64,000 bases of DNA, taken from Symbiodinium natans. Its lineage: Eukaryota; Sar; Dinophyceae; Suessiales; Symbiodiniaceae. Positions 25,179 through 37,125 of the stretch are shown here, piece by piece. Under the pieces are notes generated by a model. It worked only from the letters and a program-made list of their open reading frames with translations, did no database searches and was not told the origin of the DNA. Numbering within the stretch: position 1 is the stretch's first letter; the number at the start of each line of letters is the position of its first letter. The stretch is taken from positions 370,001 to 434,000 of the forward strand of contig CAJNDS010002156.1 of the NCBI GenBank assembly GCA_905221605.1, given 5' to 3'. Position numbers and translations under genes: made by a program.

Positions 25179-27570
25179 GGGGTCTAAGGATCAGGCTCTC
25201 TCTGAGCGCCCACCAAATCCAAGCTGTCGAGGGCCTAGGCTGCAAAGGTCTTGTTTTCGGTTGAAGCCCTAAATCTAGGCGTTCAGACCAGATGCTTTAG
25301 CACGGTATAGCTTAAGACTGCGTTGTTCCGGAGTGCTTCGCCTTTTTCTCAAAACCCGAAGCAAGCACTTTCTCACCATCGTAAGTTGCATAGTTGCGCA
25401 AAGGCTCGTGTTATGGAGCTATGTTCATGCTTGGGCGTTGCAAAACCTGCACAGTCATAAGCCCCAAGGTTCAAAAGGAGCTTGTCATGTAGGCTACATT
25501 TACCTCAGTGTCAGAGATCATTCCTCTGAGGATGTGCGGATCACCCACAATGGTATATCCGAAACTGCAAGCCCGAGCAAGAACTCCTCCCAAAGCAAGT
25601 CGGATGTTGAAATCGGTATCTGCTTGACAGACTTCTGAAAACGTTCCAAACTCCAAGCCAACGGCAAATCTGGAGTCTAAACCCCTCAACCAACAGGGTC
25701 CCGACTGTAGAAGCCTTGACAAGGAGGTCCTGGGCAAGGAGGGCGGCCTTCCAGGGAGCAGCGGAGCAGTCCCATGCCTGCCCTGGATTCAGGCTTTGGG
25801 TGTGTCGCGTCGGCGGAGACACAGCTTAGCAGCGCATCACCCAGGCTGTGTAAGTAGAAAGGTACTTCAGCGTGCCTGCGATGCAAGAGACTGAACTGTG
25901 TCACAGAAGCTTGATTACTGCAACAGGCCCTGCTGCGGTTCATAGGACGCATTCAGTGTTGCAGGTGCCTTGCGGCTGTCGTCGCTTGCCACTTCCGATA
26001 GCTTCGCGATAATTTCGCGCGCCTTCAACGAAGCCGAGGGCGAGTTGCGACACAAGCGAAACTTCTTGAGGGCCTGACAAAGGTATCCGTTTTGGGAGTT
26101 GGGAGTCGCTCCGTCTTTGCCACCCAATCCCAAACTCTCATCCTAACCCCGTCAGTCACTGCCCGGAAGCCTCGGAGGACTTACATCGCACAGCTTGCTC
26201 GCACCTTATTTTCCTGGTGTCGCTAAGACCGTAGCCACATGCTCAGGCCAGTCAGGGAACCAGGAAAGAAAAAAAAACTGCAGAAACTGAACGCCCTTGT
26301 TCCGCTCGGGAAATGACCACACCACTTTGGCTGCACACAAGCCCCACATGACAGTAACAGATCACGGGTACGGTAGCTGGAACTTCTTCAAGACTATCTG
26401 TAGGTGCCAACCAACCGAAGCATTGTCGCAGCAGTTGCGGTCCTTGTGGTTTGTGGTGGCAATAAGCAAGCTGTGAAAATCCTGAACCTCCAAATGCGAA
26501 CCTGATCCACAACACTCTAAACGATCCTTCTGGATTGGAATGATAGACTGACCATTAGCTGATATTGGCGGCCCCCTCTTCCTCTCCAAACCACAAGCGA
26601 ACTCCGGTGCAACACACGAGAATAGGCATGCGTTTTCGCACTAAAAGGGCAGACGAAGTTTTTGGTTTAGGAGTCTGCTCTGTGCCGTGCGGGTCAATTT
26701 CTGGCCTCATCTACTTGAGCTTCACATCGCGACACCTGCGGCGAACATGCAGATTTCGTTGTGGGCCACCTGCTTAGTACTGGCGCACAAAGATCCGTGG
26801 CTGTTCTTGGTGGTTCACATTCGTACCAGTTGCCTATTCATGGAGCAAAGATCTCGTGGAAGAACAAATGTTAGTTTGTCGGCTTGTGGTTTTTTTATCA
26901 CCACACGATGCCAATCCCTCTGCCCCCCCATCTGGGATGTACCCATAGATACATCGGCCCTGGAGCCCTACACCTAGACTCACACCTCAAAAAGCCCGTC
27001 TCAGGGCTTGAAGGATCCAGAGCCCTCGGGGCCCCAAACCTCAACCCTCTTCTCACTGCCCTAGCCTCATCTGTGCCGTCCACCCCGGCAGGTGCCATCA
27101 GCATCACACTGATGGCCTGAAGCCGCCCGAGGAACAAATGTGCTTGGTATGCAGGGAAGAGTGCAGCTGTCGCTCTGGAGGGTCTTTTTCCAAAACAAAC
27201 CGACTTCCACCTCAGCAACGTAAACTGACTTCACGACGGAGTGGCAAGGTTTATTAGGATTTTTCAGGCTAAGTTCGCCCGCACCTTCACGCCGTCCACT
27301 TCTTTGAGGCCCTGCAATGGCAGTGACAACTCATCTGTGAGGCTTCGTGAGGCTCCCGCCTACTTTAACCCCTCAGACCTAGCCCCAGAGATGCCCCCAA
27401 GCGGCCTCTCCAGGTAGAGTCATGCTCGAACCGTCTAGGAAGACTTTAGAAATCTCAAGTTCTCCTCCATGTCACAACGAAAGCTGCAGAACGAAAGCTG
27501 AATGCAGTGGAGTCCAGAAGCAGCTCAGTGCTTTCTCGGGCTGAAGAGGCTTAGCAGAGAACCCTAAACT
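25179..27570. other. intergenic sequence, no confident gene
   Basis: Unique sequence without recognised repeats. Short ORFs on both strands overlap each other and lack motifs. Confidence 0.35.
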
Positions 27571-27572
27571 CG

Positions 27573-27602
<30 letters not shown>
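27571..27602. repeat. CT dinucleotide microsatellite
   Basis: About 15 CT units. Confidence 0.97.
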
Positions 27603-27603
<1 letters not shown>

Positions 27604-30600
27604 CACACGCTTGGCCCACAAGAGGGGCCGCCCCAAGGGGCGCATGTGGCAACCAGCCTTGGAACCAGCAGCGTCGCGCAGTTTCAAGCCGTCATCGAAG
27701 GCGATGCCTGTCGCAGATGTACATCTGAGAAGGGCCCACGGTTCCCGATGCCTTTGTACACCATTGTTCTGGGGTATTCGGGGATCGACCCGTTACTCCA
27801 AGTATAACCTGTAGCACACATGGACATCGAAGTTCTAGGAACCTAATATGCACGAAGCCCCGTCAACGTCATGATGATCGGGCCTACGAGCCTCTTTGTT
27901 CCACGCACGTTAAGTGTCGAAACCTAGAAGCGGGGGCCGGAAGACTAAACTGCTGCTCGAGCTCCGCTGCATGGAGCGACGTTGAGGAAGCTGTACTGCA
28001 TCTGTTGCTAAGCATAGTGTGCAGCATCTCATCCTTCATCACAGCCTACCTGGACCACATCTTTCACCCAAAACACTGCACCGGGACGTCTCCTGGCCTA
28101 GGCAACCCCCAATGACTGCAAGCAGATTCATGCAGGTCCCTTACTGGAACAGGCCAAGGACTGTCTGTTGCCACACCAACTGCGGAGGAAATAGTCGTGA
28201 TATTCTTGCCCAGCAATGCACCCAAGCACTATTGCCGCAATGTTGGCAATGCTCAAGCCACGCCACCACTAAGCGTAACTGTGACCAAACGCCGCAGTCC
28301 TCACAAGTCCTTCCAAGCAGCAGCCCCTCCAAGAACTTCTGAGCAGCCTTTTTCGAATACTGGAGTTGCAACCCCAACCAGGGCCCAACCACCCACCCCG
28401 GCTGCCCTGTATGTGTAGGACAGGCCTTGCCACCGTCGCCCGGCACAAATGAGCTGCTGCTTGACCTGTTGCAGAAGGAAAAGCGAGACCCCACCATACA
28501 TTGCAGCAGCCGATGCGAAATCTTAACCGAAGACGACTGTTTTTTTTCTTTGTCCGCGCACCACGTTCTTCCTTCGTGATTTACCCCCCCCCCTCCCACC
28601 CCTCAACCTTGAACCCTTAGCCCGTAAGTAACCCTAGACCCACCACAAGCCACGGGTGGAGGGGGAGGGGCAGGTTTGATGCCATATTGGGGGGGGGGAG
28701 GGGGGGCGGATGCTTGTGGACAGAGGTCCTCAATTTCTGCCAGCTTTCGACGTACGCCCTCTCCATGGGCCAGAGCTGAAAGGTTCGCGCTCTGAGCGGA
28801 AGCAGGAAACGAGCGACTTAAGCCATCGGATCCTGTTGTATGGAATGAAGCTGTGGCTTCAAAGCTGCTGGCCATTCCGTTCTCTTTGCAGGAAGGAACT
28901 TTGGAGTGAGCACGCTGTGCTAGAGCAGCTGAAGAAGCGCCAGAGCTCCACAAGTCAAGCGACAAATGGAGGGGTCGGGCCGGTCGGGGAGGGCGCGCGG
29001 TTGGCCAGGCGACGGGCCTTTGCGAAGTTTACTTCGGTCTTCTTCACAACATCGTGGGCTCCAAAGCCCCAACGCCCCAAAGCCCCGATCCCGAAATTGA
29101 CCAGGACATCCCACTTCAGCCATTTCGGTGCTTGATGCACTTGCACACGACACACACACACGCTGGTTGCTTGCACTACACCGGGTCTGTTTTCCATGAG
29201 TGGAACCCCAAACAGGCAGGGTGTCTCTCTGTCAACTTGGTACTATCTTCCATCAAAATTGTCCCCCGCAAACTTGAAAGGCTTATTCCAGAGTCTGTCA
29301 AATCACGAATGACTAAGGCCTGTCTCACGTCAGAAGCGGTGCTACTGGCCACCGTGATCCCATGCTATCTCACACGTCTTGCCTTTGCCACGGACATCTC
29401 CTGCTCGATGCGTGACCGCAGGTCCCCCAGAGTTGCCTGCGGCTTGGAAGCAAAGCAATGCCATCAAGTAAAGACACCATGAAACCTCGTGAAAAGGAGC
29501 AGTTGAGACAGAACTATAGCATGTTGAAAGCCTGGAGAGGGCATCCACAAAGACAAACCGGAAGGAAGAAACGCGGCTGACAGGGCAACCGGCACACGCT
29601 AGACAACTTGAACCGTCCATCACGCTACCTCTCAATCCTACCTCCCAGCTTGGAATCCCTGCAGCCGGGCCCGAACCTCCTTCCTGAACCCTGACGCGTT
29701 CAACCCTGGGCCCCCTTTCTTTGCTGCAGTCCAAGAAGCATCTGCATCGTCGAAGTCCAATTCCCTGGAGTCCTTCTTGGCGAATGTAGGCTTTCCAACA
29801 CTCGAGCCTATCCGGAATTCGGACAAGGCTGCTAAGTAGATTGTGTGGAATATTCACTGCAGGGGCTGGAGGGTTCATTAGGGCTGTCTAGAAAATTACT
29901 CTAAGTAGTTGCTCTTCTTTTGCGGCTGTTTTTTCGCCACCCTCGGAGTGGGGTTGTTCGACTTTAGGTCAACCATTCTTAACCATTCTCCTCGCATCTC
30001 CTCGCCCGGTGTCCCGCCCGGTCTCCTGGCCTAGTGCCTGGAGTGCCCACCACCGACAGGGAGCACCTGTACAGAAGCCTGCAGGGAGTGCCGCCGAGTA
30101 TCCCTGGAGTGCCCACCCCAGAGAAGCCTGCAGAGAGTCCCGAGTATCCGTGGCGCGCCTGGAGCGCCCGCACCCAGACAGTCCGGCAGAAGGTCGCGGA
30201 GCACCCCGCAAGTTTTGCCGAGTCCCTGGAGTGGGCGCAGAGAATTCTGCGGAGAGTCCCGCGGCAGAAGTCTGCGGCGAAGTATCCTGAGTCTGTTGAG
30301 GGGGTGGGTGGGTGCGGGGGTTGGCTTGGTTCAGGATTGCCCTAACCCTACGTGCCAATTGAATCCGATGGATCCTTCACAAAAGAGAAGTCCCTATGCT
30401 CCACATGAAAAGCTCAGCGTCAGTGATTTTTTTCGGCACCAGCGGTGCAAGTAAGCTCTTGCACGAAATGCTTTCGTGTTTCAACTCGTTTCCCGCTTCG
30501 AAACATCCCTGAACCGTGAACCTGCAGCTGGCAGGTCAACTGCAACTCTGCATGAGCGCAGGGTACAGGCAGCCTTCCAAAAAATGACGTGTCCCATTTC

Positions 30601-31423
30601 GGGCCTTGCCGAACTTGACCGAGACACGCAGGGCAGCCATCAACAATGCAAGCTGGTAAGGCTCACGCAAGCTCAGAGGTTGCGCAAGGGCCTAAACCTC
30701 TTCAAGCTATTGCTCGACCCTGAGCTGCCCTGCCCTAACTGCATCCTAAAAGCCCAGGCTAAAATCATGCTTTCCAAGAGTGCACGCATGTTGGCAGGAG
30801 TAAGGCACTTGGGTTTGGATTCGAAGCGTAAGTCGGGATCAGCGGAGTAGGTTTGCTACTGTCTGCTCCATGCATGCCCGACTTGAGCGCTGGAGCTGCA
30901 GCTGGCCGGACGCCTCGCGGCTCGGACGCCCAAAAACCCTGTAACCCGGAGTAACCCGGTGCAGAAATCGGAAGACACCCAAAAAGGAACTCTCAACACA
31001 AAACCTTCTTCCAACTTCCTAGCCGCAAGCCTTGGGGACATAGCCAGCTTTTGGGACTTTAGGGCCCGAGGGCTTGGTGGATTTGGCTCATTCAAGAGCA
31101 ACAGTTTTGAGCACTGGGTTATCTCCAATCACATGAGGTCTCCGGGATGTCTGCCGCCAGTCTCATTTCGTCTTCTCAAACTTTCGGTTTCGCTGATCCT
31201 TGGAAAATGATTGAAGTCTCTCTGACTTCTCGGCCTACTCACGAAGATTGGTACCTTACAGCAATCTCCATGTTTGAACGACTCGTCTTGGAGGAGCATC
31301 AACCAGAAGTTGTGAAGTCAGTGCGCGTATTACCAAGTCACAAGTTCAAGAATCCAGGGAAGCTCCCCGCAAAAGAGCACGCTGCGTGCCCCCCGAGCCT
31401 GTTCCAAAACGTCTGAGCATCCG
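27603..31423. other. intergenic sequence with a degenerate minisatellite-like patch
   Basis: No confident gene. At 30030-30300 a degenerate repeat of CTGGAGTGCCCACC / AAGCCTGCAGGGAGT / GAGTATCC blocks recurs about four times. A plus-strand open stretch at 30476-30850 (124 codons, no ATG start) and several minus-strand ORFs have no recognised domain. C- and G-homopolymers occur near 28587 and 28690. Confidence 0.35.
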
Positions 31424-31744
31424 TTAAACTAACTTTCCTACACCCGTCACCGTTCGGCGACAAATGGGGCAAATCAAGTCTCGCGAAGGGTACCTGGCTT
31501 CGATGTACTGCATTTCAGAGCACTGAATGGCTGCAAACTTAGAGTCTGCGCGTCTTCCCACATCGTCGAGATACTCTAGACAGCTCCAATCTGGCCTTAA
31601 GACCTCCAAAAGGAGAGCACCGGAACCGCATCCTCGTACACCCCAGAAGCTTCGAAACCTAAGCATCACGAACGAGCCGGGACGGCGAATCTGTGCAGAC
31701 CCAACCTCGGGGATGCTCGTCACTCGCTCCCAGGAAGACGGCAC
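31424..31744 (-). CDS. RING-like C-terminal fragment, doubtful
   Basis: Minus-strand open frame of about 106 codons ending in a segment with the pattern AIQCSEMQYIEARYPS then LICPICRRTV and a stop. CPICRR with preceding Asp/Leu is typical of the second half of RING or B-box-like zinc modules, but the first metal-ligand pairs of a RING finger are not convincingly present in this frame. It may be the last exon of a spliced gene whose earlier exons lie at higher coordinates, a pseudogene, or a chance match. No neighbouring domain supports it. Confidence 0.22.
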   Translation of the reverse strand: MPSSWERVTSIPEVGSAQIRRPGSFVMLRFRSFWGVRGCGSGALLLEVLRPDWSCLEYLDDVGRRADSKFAAIQCSEMQYIEARYPSRDLICPICRRTVTGVGKLV

Positions 31745-32205
31745 TCAATACAGCAAGCAGCTTGCAACCCAATCCGGCCCGAAACCCCTACACCCTGTAA
31801 CTCCCTGGTCTGAACACAGAGACCCGAAAAAGCAGGCTGAATCTCTTACCCCCTAGTCAGAAACCCCCACAAGTATAAAACTTTCCACGCAGATGCCAGC
31901 AACTCAGGGTTCCGAAGGGTCTCACGGTGCAGGGGGTACAGGGGCAGTCATCTCCGAACGCTTGGAGACATCTAGACATCTACAATCCTATTAAGGAAGG
32001 GACTGGGAAAGGTGCTCTCCTCACTTCTTGAGCTCATCATGCAGCTTCTCGTGCTTCGGGCTTCGGGCGCCCGATCACGAAGGAATCGTTAGGCCAAGGA
32101 TCTCCGATAGCAGCTCTTGTGCAGAGAGTGCCGGCATGGGAGGAGACAAATGTTTGCCTGCATTCAGCAATGATACATCAGCAGGTCGCCAGTGTCCATG
32201 CACTG
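31745..32205. other. intergenic sequence
   Basis: No recognisable gene or repeat. Confidence 0.4.
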
Positions 32206-32242
32206 CAAACCCTAAACCCTAAACCCTAAACCCTAAACCCTA
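32206..32242 (-). repeat. isolated telomere array (CCCTAAA)n
   Basis: About five units; the only telomere array between 23.5 and 53.1 kb. Confidence 0.95.
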
Positions 32243-32524
32243 AGCATTCGGCATGAGAAGCAAGCCAAGGGCAGCCAATGTCTGGATAAACGCGGCTTGG
32301 ACAGCAGTGGGCTGATAGGGGCTCAACTGAACCTTGAAATAATAGACCTGTTTGGTGGTGCCGTGGTGCTTTCTCAGGATGCAAGGCTCACGTCTGCTCT
32401 TCATTTTCTTATTTTTCGGGGGGGACATTCTGGTACTTGGGCTTTGCAGTTGAGGATTTGGTCTGTGGATGATGGAGTATCCGCCGACCCGAGCTTTGAG
32501 CGGGGGAGGCGCTAGTGAAGACCC

Positions 32525-35140
32525 ATAGTCTTGCCCCCCCCCCGCCCCCCCCGCCCCCCCCGCCCCCCCCCGCTCCCCTCGCCCTTCCCACCCCACTCCT
32601 GCCCACCCCTCCCGCTGCCTTGCTGTTAGAATGGAGTGTTTTCAAGGGCTCCAGTGCATGCCCGAACCCTCCCTTTGCTGCCCCCGCCCCCCCCGCCCCC
32701 CCCACTGCCCCCGCTCCCCCCGCCCTTCCCACCCCCGCCGACCCCCTCCACTGCCTTGCTGTCAAACTGGCGTGTTTTAAGGGCTCCAGTGCATGCCCCA
32801 CTCCTGCCCACCCCTCCCGCTGCCTTGCTGTTAGAATGGAGTGTTTTAAGGGCTCCAGTGCATGCTCGAGCCCTCCCTTCGCTGCCCCCGCCCCCCCCGC
32901 CCCCCCCGCTCCCCCCGCCCCCACCCCCCGCCGACCCCCTCCGCTGCCTTGCTGTCAGACTGGCGTGTTTTTTGGGGGTTTAGTGCATGCCCCACTCCTG
33001 CCCACCCCTCCCGCTGCCTTGCTGTTAGAATGGAGTGTTTTTAAGGGCTCCAGTGCATGCCCGAGCCCTCCCTTCGCTGCCCCGCCCCCCCCGCCCCCCC
33101 CACTCCCCCCGCTCCCCTCGCCCTTCCCACCCCTGCTGTTAGAATGGAGTGTTTTCAAGGGCTCCAGTGCATGCCCGAACCCTCCCTTCGCTGCCCCCGC
33201 CCCCCCCGCCCCCCCCGCTGCCCCCGCTCCCCCCGCCCTTCCCACCCCCGCCGACCCCCTCCACTGCCTTGCTGTCAAACTGGCGTGTTTTAAGGGCTCC
33301 AGTGCATGCCCCACTCCTGCCCACCCCTCCCGCTGCCTTGCGTTTTAAGGGCTCCAGTGCATGCCCGAGCCCTCCCTTCGCTGCCCCCGCCCCCCCCGCC
33401 CCCCCGCTCCCCCCGCCCCCCCGCCCCCGCCGACCCCCTCCGCTGCCTTGCTGTCAGATTGGCGTGTTTTAAGGGGTTTAGTGCATGCCCCACTCCTGCC
33501 CACCCCTCCCGCTGCCTTGCTGTTAGAATGGAGTGTTTTTAAGGGCTCCAGTGCATGCCCGAGCCCTCCCTTCGCTGCCCCCGCCCCCCCCGCCCCCCCC
33601 GCTCCCCCCGCCCTTCCCACCCCCCCTCCCGCTGCCTTGCTCCCCTCGCCCTTCCCACCCCACTCCTGCCCACCCCCCCCGCTGCCTTGCTGTTAGAATG
33701 TAGTGTTTTCAAGGGCTCCAGTGCATGCCCGAGCCCTCCCTTCGCTGCCCCCGCCCCCCCCGCCCCCCCCCGCTCCCCCCGCTCCCCCCGCCCTTCCCAC
33801 CCCCCCTCCCGCTGCCCCCCCCCGCTCCCCTCGCCCTTCCCACCCCACTCCTGCCCACCCCTCCCGCTGCCTTGCTGTTAGAATGGAGTGTTTTCAAGGG
33901 CTCCAGTGCATGCCCGAACCCTCCCTTTGCTGCCCCCGCCCCCCCCGCCCCCCCCGCTGCCCCCGCTCCCCGCGCCCTTCCCACCCCCGCCGACCCCCTC
34001 CACTGCCTTGCTGTCAAACTGGCGTGTTTTAAGGGCTCCAGTGCATGCCCCACTCCTGCCCACCCCTCCCGCTGCCTTGCTGCTAGAATGGAGTGTTTTA
34101 AGGGCTCCAGTGCATGCTCGAGCCCTCCCTTCGCTGCCCCCGCCCCCCCCGCTGCTGTCAGACTGGCGTGTTTTAAGGGGTTTAGTGCATGCCCCACTCC
34201 TGCCCACCCCTCCCGCTGCCTTGCTGTTAGAATGGAGTGTTTTTAAGGGCTCCAGTGCATGCCCGAGCCCTCCCTTCGCTGCCCCCGCCCCCCCCGCTCC
34301 CCCCGCTTCCCCCGCCCTTCCCACCCCTGCTGTTAGAATGGAGTGTTTTCAAGGGCTCCAGTGCATGCCCGAACCCTCCCTTCGCTGCCCCCGCGCCCCC
34401 CGCCCCCCCCGCTTGCCTTGCTGTCAGACTGGCGTGTTTTAAGCCTCTCCCGCTGCCTTGCTGTTAGAATGGAGTGTTTTTTTTAAGGGCTCCAGTGCAT
34501 GCCCGAGCCCTCCCTTCGCTGCCCCCGCCCCCCCGCCCCCCCCGCTCCCCCCGCCCCCCCGCCCCCGCCGACCCCCTCCGCTGCCTTGCTGTCAGATTGG
34601 CGTGTTTTAAGGGGTTTAGTGCATGCCCCACTCCTGCCCACCCCTCCCGCTGCCTTGCTGTTAGAATGGAGTGTTTTAAGGGCTCCAGTGCATGCCCGAG
34701 CCCTCCCTTCGCTGCCCCCGCCCCCCCCGCCCCCCCCGCTCCCCCCGCTCCCCCCGCCCTTCCCACCCCCGCCGAGCCCTCCTTTCGCTGCCCTTCCGCT
34801 GCCTTGCTGTCAGACTGGCGTGTTTTAAGGGCTCCAGTGCATGCCCCACTCCTGCCCACCCCTCCCGCTGCCTTGCTGTTAGAATGAAGTGTTTTTAAGG
34901 GCTCCAGTGCATGCCCAAGCCCTCCCCGCCCCCCCGCCCCCCCCGCCCCCCCCGCTCCCCCGCTCCCCCCGCCCTTCCCACCCCCGCCGACCCCCTCCGC
35001 TGCCTTGCTGTCACACTGGCGTGTTTTAAGGGCTCCAGTGCATGCCCCACTCCTGCCCACCCCTCCCGCTGTCAGACTGGCGTGTTTTAAGGGCTCCAGT
35101 GCATGCCCCACTCCTGCCCACCCCTCCCGCTGCCTTTCCC
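32525..35140. repeat. C-rich minisatellite with GTGCATGCCC units
   Basis: About 2.6 kb of irregular tandem repeat. Each unit holds GCTGCCTTGCTGTTAGAATG or its TGTCA-ACTGGCG alternative, then a TGTTTTAAGGGCTCC block, then AGTGCATGCCC, then a long CCCCCGCCCCC run. By eye I count about 24 GTGCATGC-containing units between 32649 and 35106. Two unit types alternate (GTTAGAATGGAGTG and GTCAGACTGGCGTG), with lengths of about 54-185 bp because C-runs vary. Long ORFs on both strands (proline-rich on plus, glycine/alanine-rich on minus) exist only because the repeat lacks stops. Confidence 0.93.
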
Positions 35141-35152
35141 TCCTCGACAAGT

Positions 35153-35416
35153 GGCACTTCAACGTCGGGGGCCTCAATGTCTCCCCCAGCCGCAGCTCAT
35201 CCTCATCCTGCGCAAGAAGCTGCAACGCTAGTGGGCACCTGGATCATCACTCCTGGACCGATTGTCTCCCTTGCTCCTAACCCGTTCAGCCCGTGGTCCC
35301 CCCCAGCGCGCACCTCGGTACTGTCTGCCACAGGAAGCCCACTGCCTCCAGGCACAGTCCAGACCTGGATAATTACCGAAGGCCCACTTGTCCCAAGACG
35401 AGATCCGCAGGAGTGA
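35153..35416 (+). CDS. 3' ORF remnant upstream of the paralogue array
   Basis: Open frame leaving the C-rich minisatellite and ending at GAG TGA GG, the same stop context as the first and last array genes. The unique part encodes a Pro/Thr/Ser-rich peptide with an internal duplication: TWIITPGPIV and TWIITEGPLV. No family recognised and no own start codon visible. It could be the 3' end of a fifth array member whose 5' part was replaced by the minisatellite, or a chance frame. The shared stop context is the main support. Confidence 0.3.
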   Translation, partial: GTSTSGASMSPPAAAHPHPAQEAATLVGTWIITPGPIVSLAPNPFSPWSPPARTSVLSATGSPLPPGTVQTWIITEGPLVPRRDPQE

Positions 35417-35450
35417 GGCATGCACAGAGCTCAATTTTGGCACTCCCTGC

Positions 35451-35469
35451 GAGTGAGGTCACCTCCTGC
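35451..35469 (+). repeat. array motif GAGTGAGGTC-NCCTCCTG, copy 1
   Basis: GAGTGAGGTCACCTCCTGC. First of at least eleven copies of this motif between 35.4 and 44.2 kb. Confidence 0.9.
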
Positions 35470-35755
35470 TAGGGAGTGCATGCGTCACTGCTTTCACCTT
35501 TTCAACCCAGCACTGTCTCAGAGACAAAATCCAGCCGCGCATTACCCTGCTACCGCTGCCTAGACTTAGTCCTCAACGTGCCACACCGAAGTGCTCCGAC
35601 AAGCCAAGGTGGGATGCTCTACCACAGACAAAGCCGGCTCCTCACTCTTAGCCTTCCTCTGCAGCACATACTGCCGCAGCAAACTCCAGCTGATTCGAGT
35701 TGCCAAGAACTGATAGCTTTTCACCAACCCTCTCTCTTCAGGCTCAAAGGCAGAA

Positions 35756-35774
35756 AAGTAAGGTCACCTCCTGC
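35756..35774 (+). repeat. array motif, copy 2
   Basis: AAGTAAGGTCACCTCCTGC, 81 bp before the first ATG of the first array gene. Confidence 0.85.
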
Positions 35775-35854
35775 TGCCTAGCCCCCCCCCTCTTAAACCC
35801 CGCGTCATGTTGCATACATGCCCATTGCTCCCGCTACGACCAGACTCATCGACG

Positions 35855-37048
35855 ATGCCAATGAAGTCCAAGCTCGCTGCACTAAACCTCTTCTGCAAGG
35901 CAATGCTGTACACAGGCAAGAGAACCAGTGATCCGGATGCAAACCTCTACCTCTCGGATGAGGCCAAAGGTCTTGCTCGACGAGAGAACTGTACGCTGGC
36001 TCCAACCCTGAGACTGGCAGCACGCAGCTACAACTGGATTCGACTTCTCTCCCAATCAGCTCAGCCTAATCTTCCCTTGCTGGCCGAAGCTGAGATGGCA
36101 TCCCTATTATCACCCACGGAGCCTCCCCCTCATCTCAAGCACTACGAGGCGGAACGGAGCTCACTCACCTTGCAGATGATACTCGAAACGGTGCATATCT
36201 ACACTGAAGAGGAAACCATGGAGCCGGACGACTTCAAGTTAGCCGCCCTTATCATTTCTCAGACTTTGTACAATCTGGGAATGGGCGGGCAAACGGTCAG
36301 GGACATCGTCAACGGCGCTGCCCAGCATCTGCGCTGGATCCTACCCAGCGACTCTACAAGAGTTCTGAACGGAATTCACCTCTGTCTCTTCCCTTCGGAT
36401 ATCTCGCCGTGGCCGCGAGAGGCAGACACCAATCCACATACTCAAAGTGACGAACATGCATTGGGCATCCTCGACGCAGAAATCCACATGCTACAGCGAG
36501 CGTCCACGATCTACCGGACCATGGCCATGGTCGACTTCATGGTCGCCCAAGCAAGAGGAGCACGAGTGCCAGACGAAGTCTACCCCAGCGAACCCTGGGA
36601 CGTCCTGCGACAGGATCAAGCCATGGCACTTCTTTCCTATGCGAAGCACTTGACGGAACTCCATGATCTTTTGACCACTGATGCGTACCAAAAGATGCGT
36701 ACAGACCTCCACCTGGGCAGAACCTGGCTGTCGCGACCCATCACAGCATCTGAGCTGACCTCGCTTGAAGCAATATGGCACAATACCACGATACCAGAGA
36801 GCTTTGCCAAGCTACACCTAACCCTCCAGCTCAAAGGGCAAATTGCTGCACACCTTCCGGAAGACACCAGAGCACAGGACAGACTACTTACCATACTCTC
36901 TCCCCTGGAGAATGATGTCCTGGACCAGGCCTTCCCCTGGATTCTGGCCTTCAAGATGCTCACGCCTGAGCGCAGGATGATATTCCGATATGCTCTTCTT
37001 ACGGCAGCGGGCCCCTCGGCTACAGCGCCAGTTTCGCAGACCGAGTGA
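35855..37048 (+). CDS. array gene 1: divergent member of an unrecognised paralogous family
   Basis: About 397 residues from the ATG at 35855; an upstream in-frame ATG at 35807 and a further one at 35861 also exist. I chose 35855 because the ATCGACGATGCC context recurs at the ATG of the next gene (37112). I do not recognise the family. It is a distant paralogue of the three following genes, shown by shared blocks in the same order: LRLAARSYNWIRLL (compare IRIASRTCSFLKLL), LQRASTIYR, and ILSPLENDVLDQ...ILAFKMLTPERR near the C-terminus. The composition suggests an all-helical soluble protein; no signal peptide, transmembrane segment or catalytic motif is visible. The stop codon lies inside the conserved motif (GAG TGA GGTCCCCTCCTG). 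Confidence 0.75.
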   Translation: MPMKSKLAALNLFCKAMLYTGKRTSDPDANLYLSDEAKGLARRENCTLAPTLRLAARSYNWIRLLSQSAQPNLPLLAEAEMASLLSPTEPPPHLKHYEAERSSLTLQMILETVHIYTEEETMEPDDFKLAALIISQTLYNLGMGGQTVRDIVNGAAQHLRWILPSDSTRVLNGIHLCLFPSDISPWPREADTNPHTQSDEHALGILDAEIHMLQRASTIYRTMAMVDFMVAQARGARVPDEVYPSEPWDVLRQDQAMALLSYAKHLTELHDLLTTDAYQKMRTDLHLGRTWLSRPITASELTSLEAIWHNTTIPESFAKLHLTLQLKGQIAAHLPEDTRAQDRLLTILSPLENDVLDQAFPWILAFKMLTPERRMIFRYALLTAAGPSATAPVSQTE

Positions 37049-37060
37049 GGTCCCCTCCTG
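37043..37060 (+). repeat. array motif, copy 3
   Basis: GAGTGAGGTCCCCTCCTG; contains the stop codon of array gene 1 and lies 52 bp before the next ATG. Confidence 0.95.
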
Positions 37061-37125
37061 GTCGGCTACTTAACTAACCTAATCAACTTCTTCCTCACAA
37101 GAAGATCGACGATGCCTGCTGCTGA

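Noticed and set aside
32525-35140. CRISPR-like array
   Set aside because: Units are unequal, spacers are themselves C-rich repeats, and the context is eukaryotic.
32409-35225. Many proline-rich (plus) and glycine/alanine-rich (minus) ORFs
   Set aside because: They follow the C-rich minisatellite in all frames; no conserved frame preference is visible.
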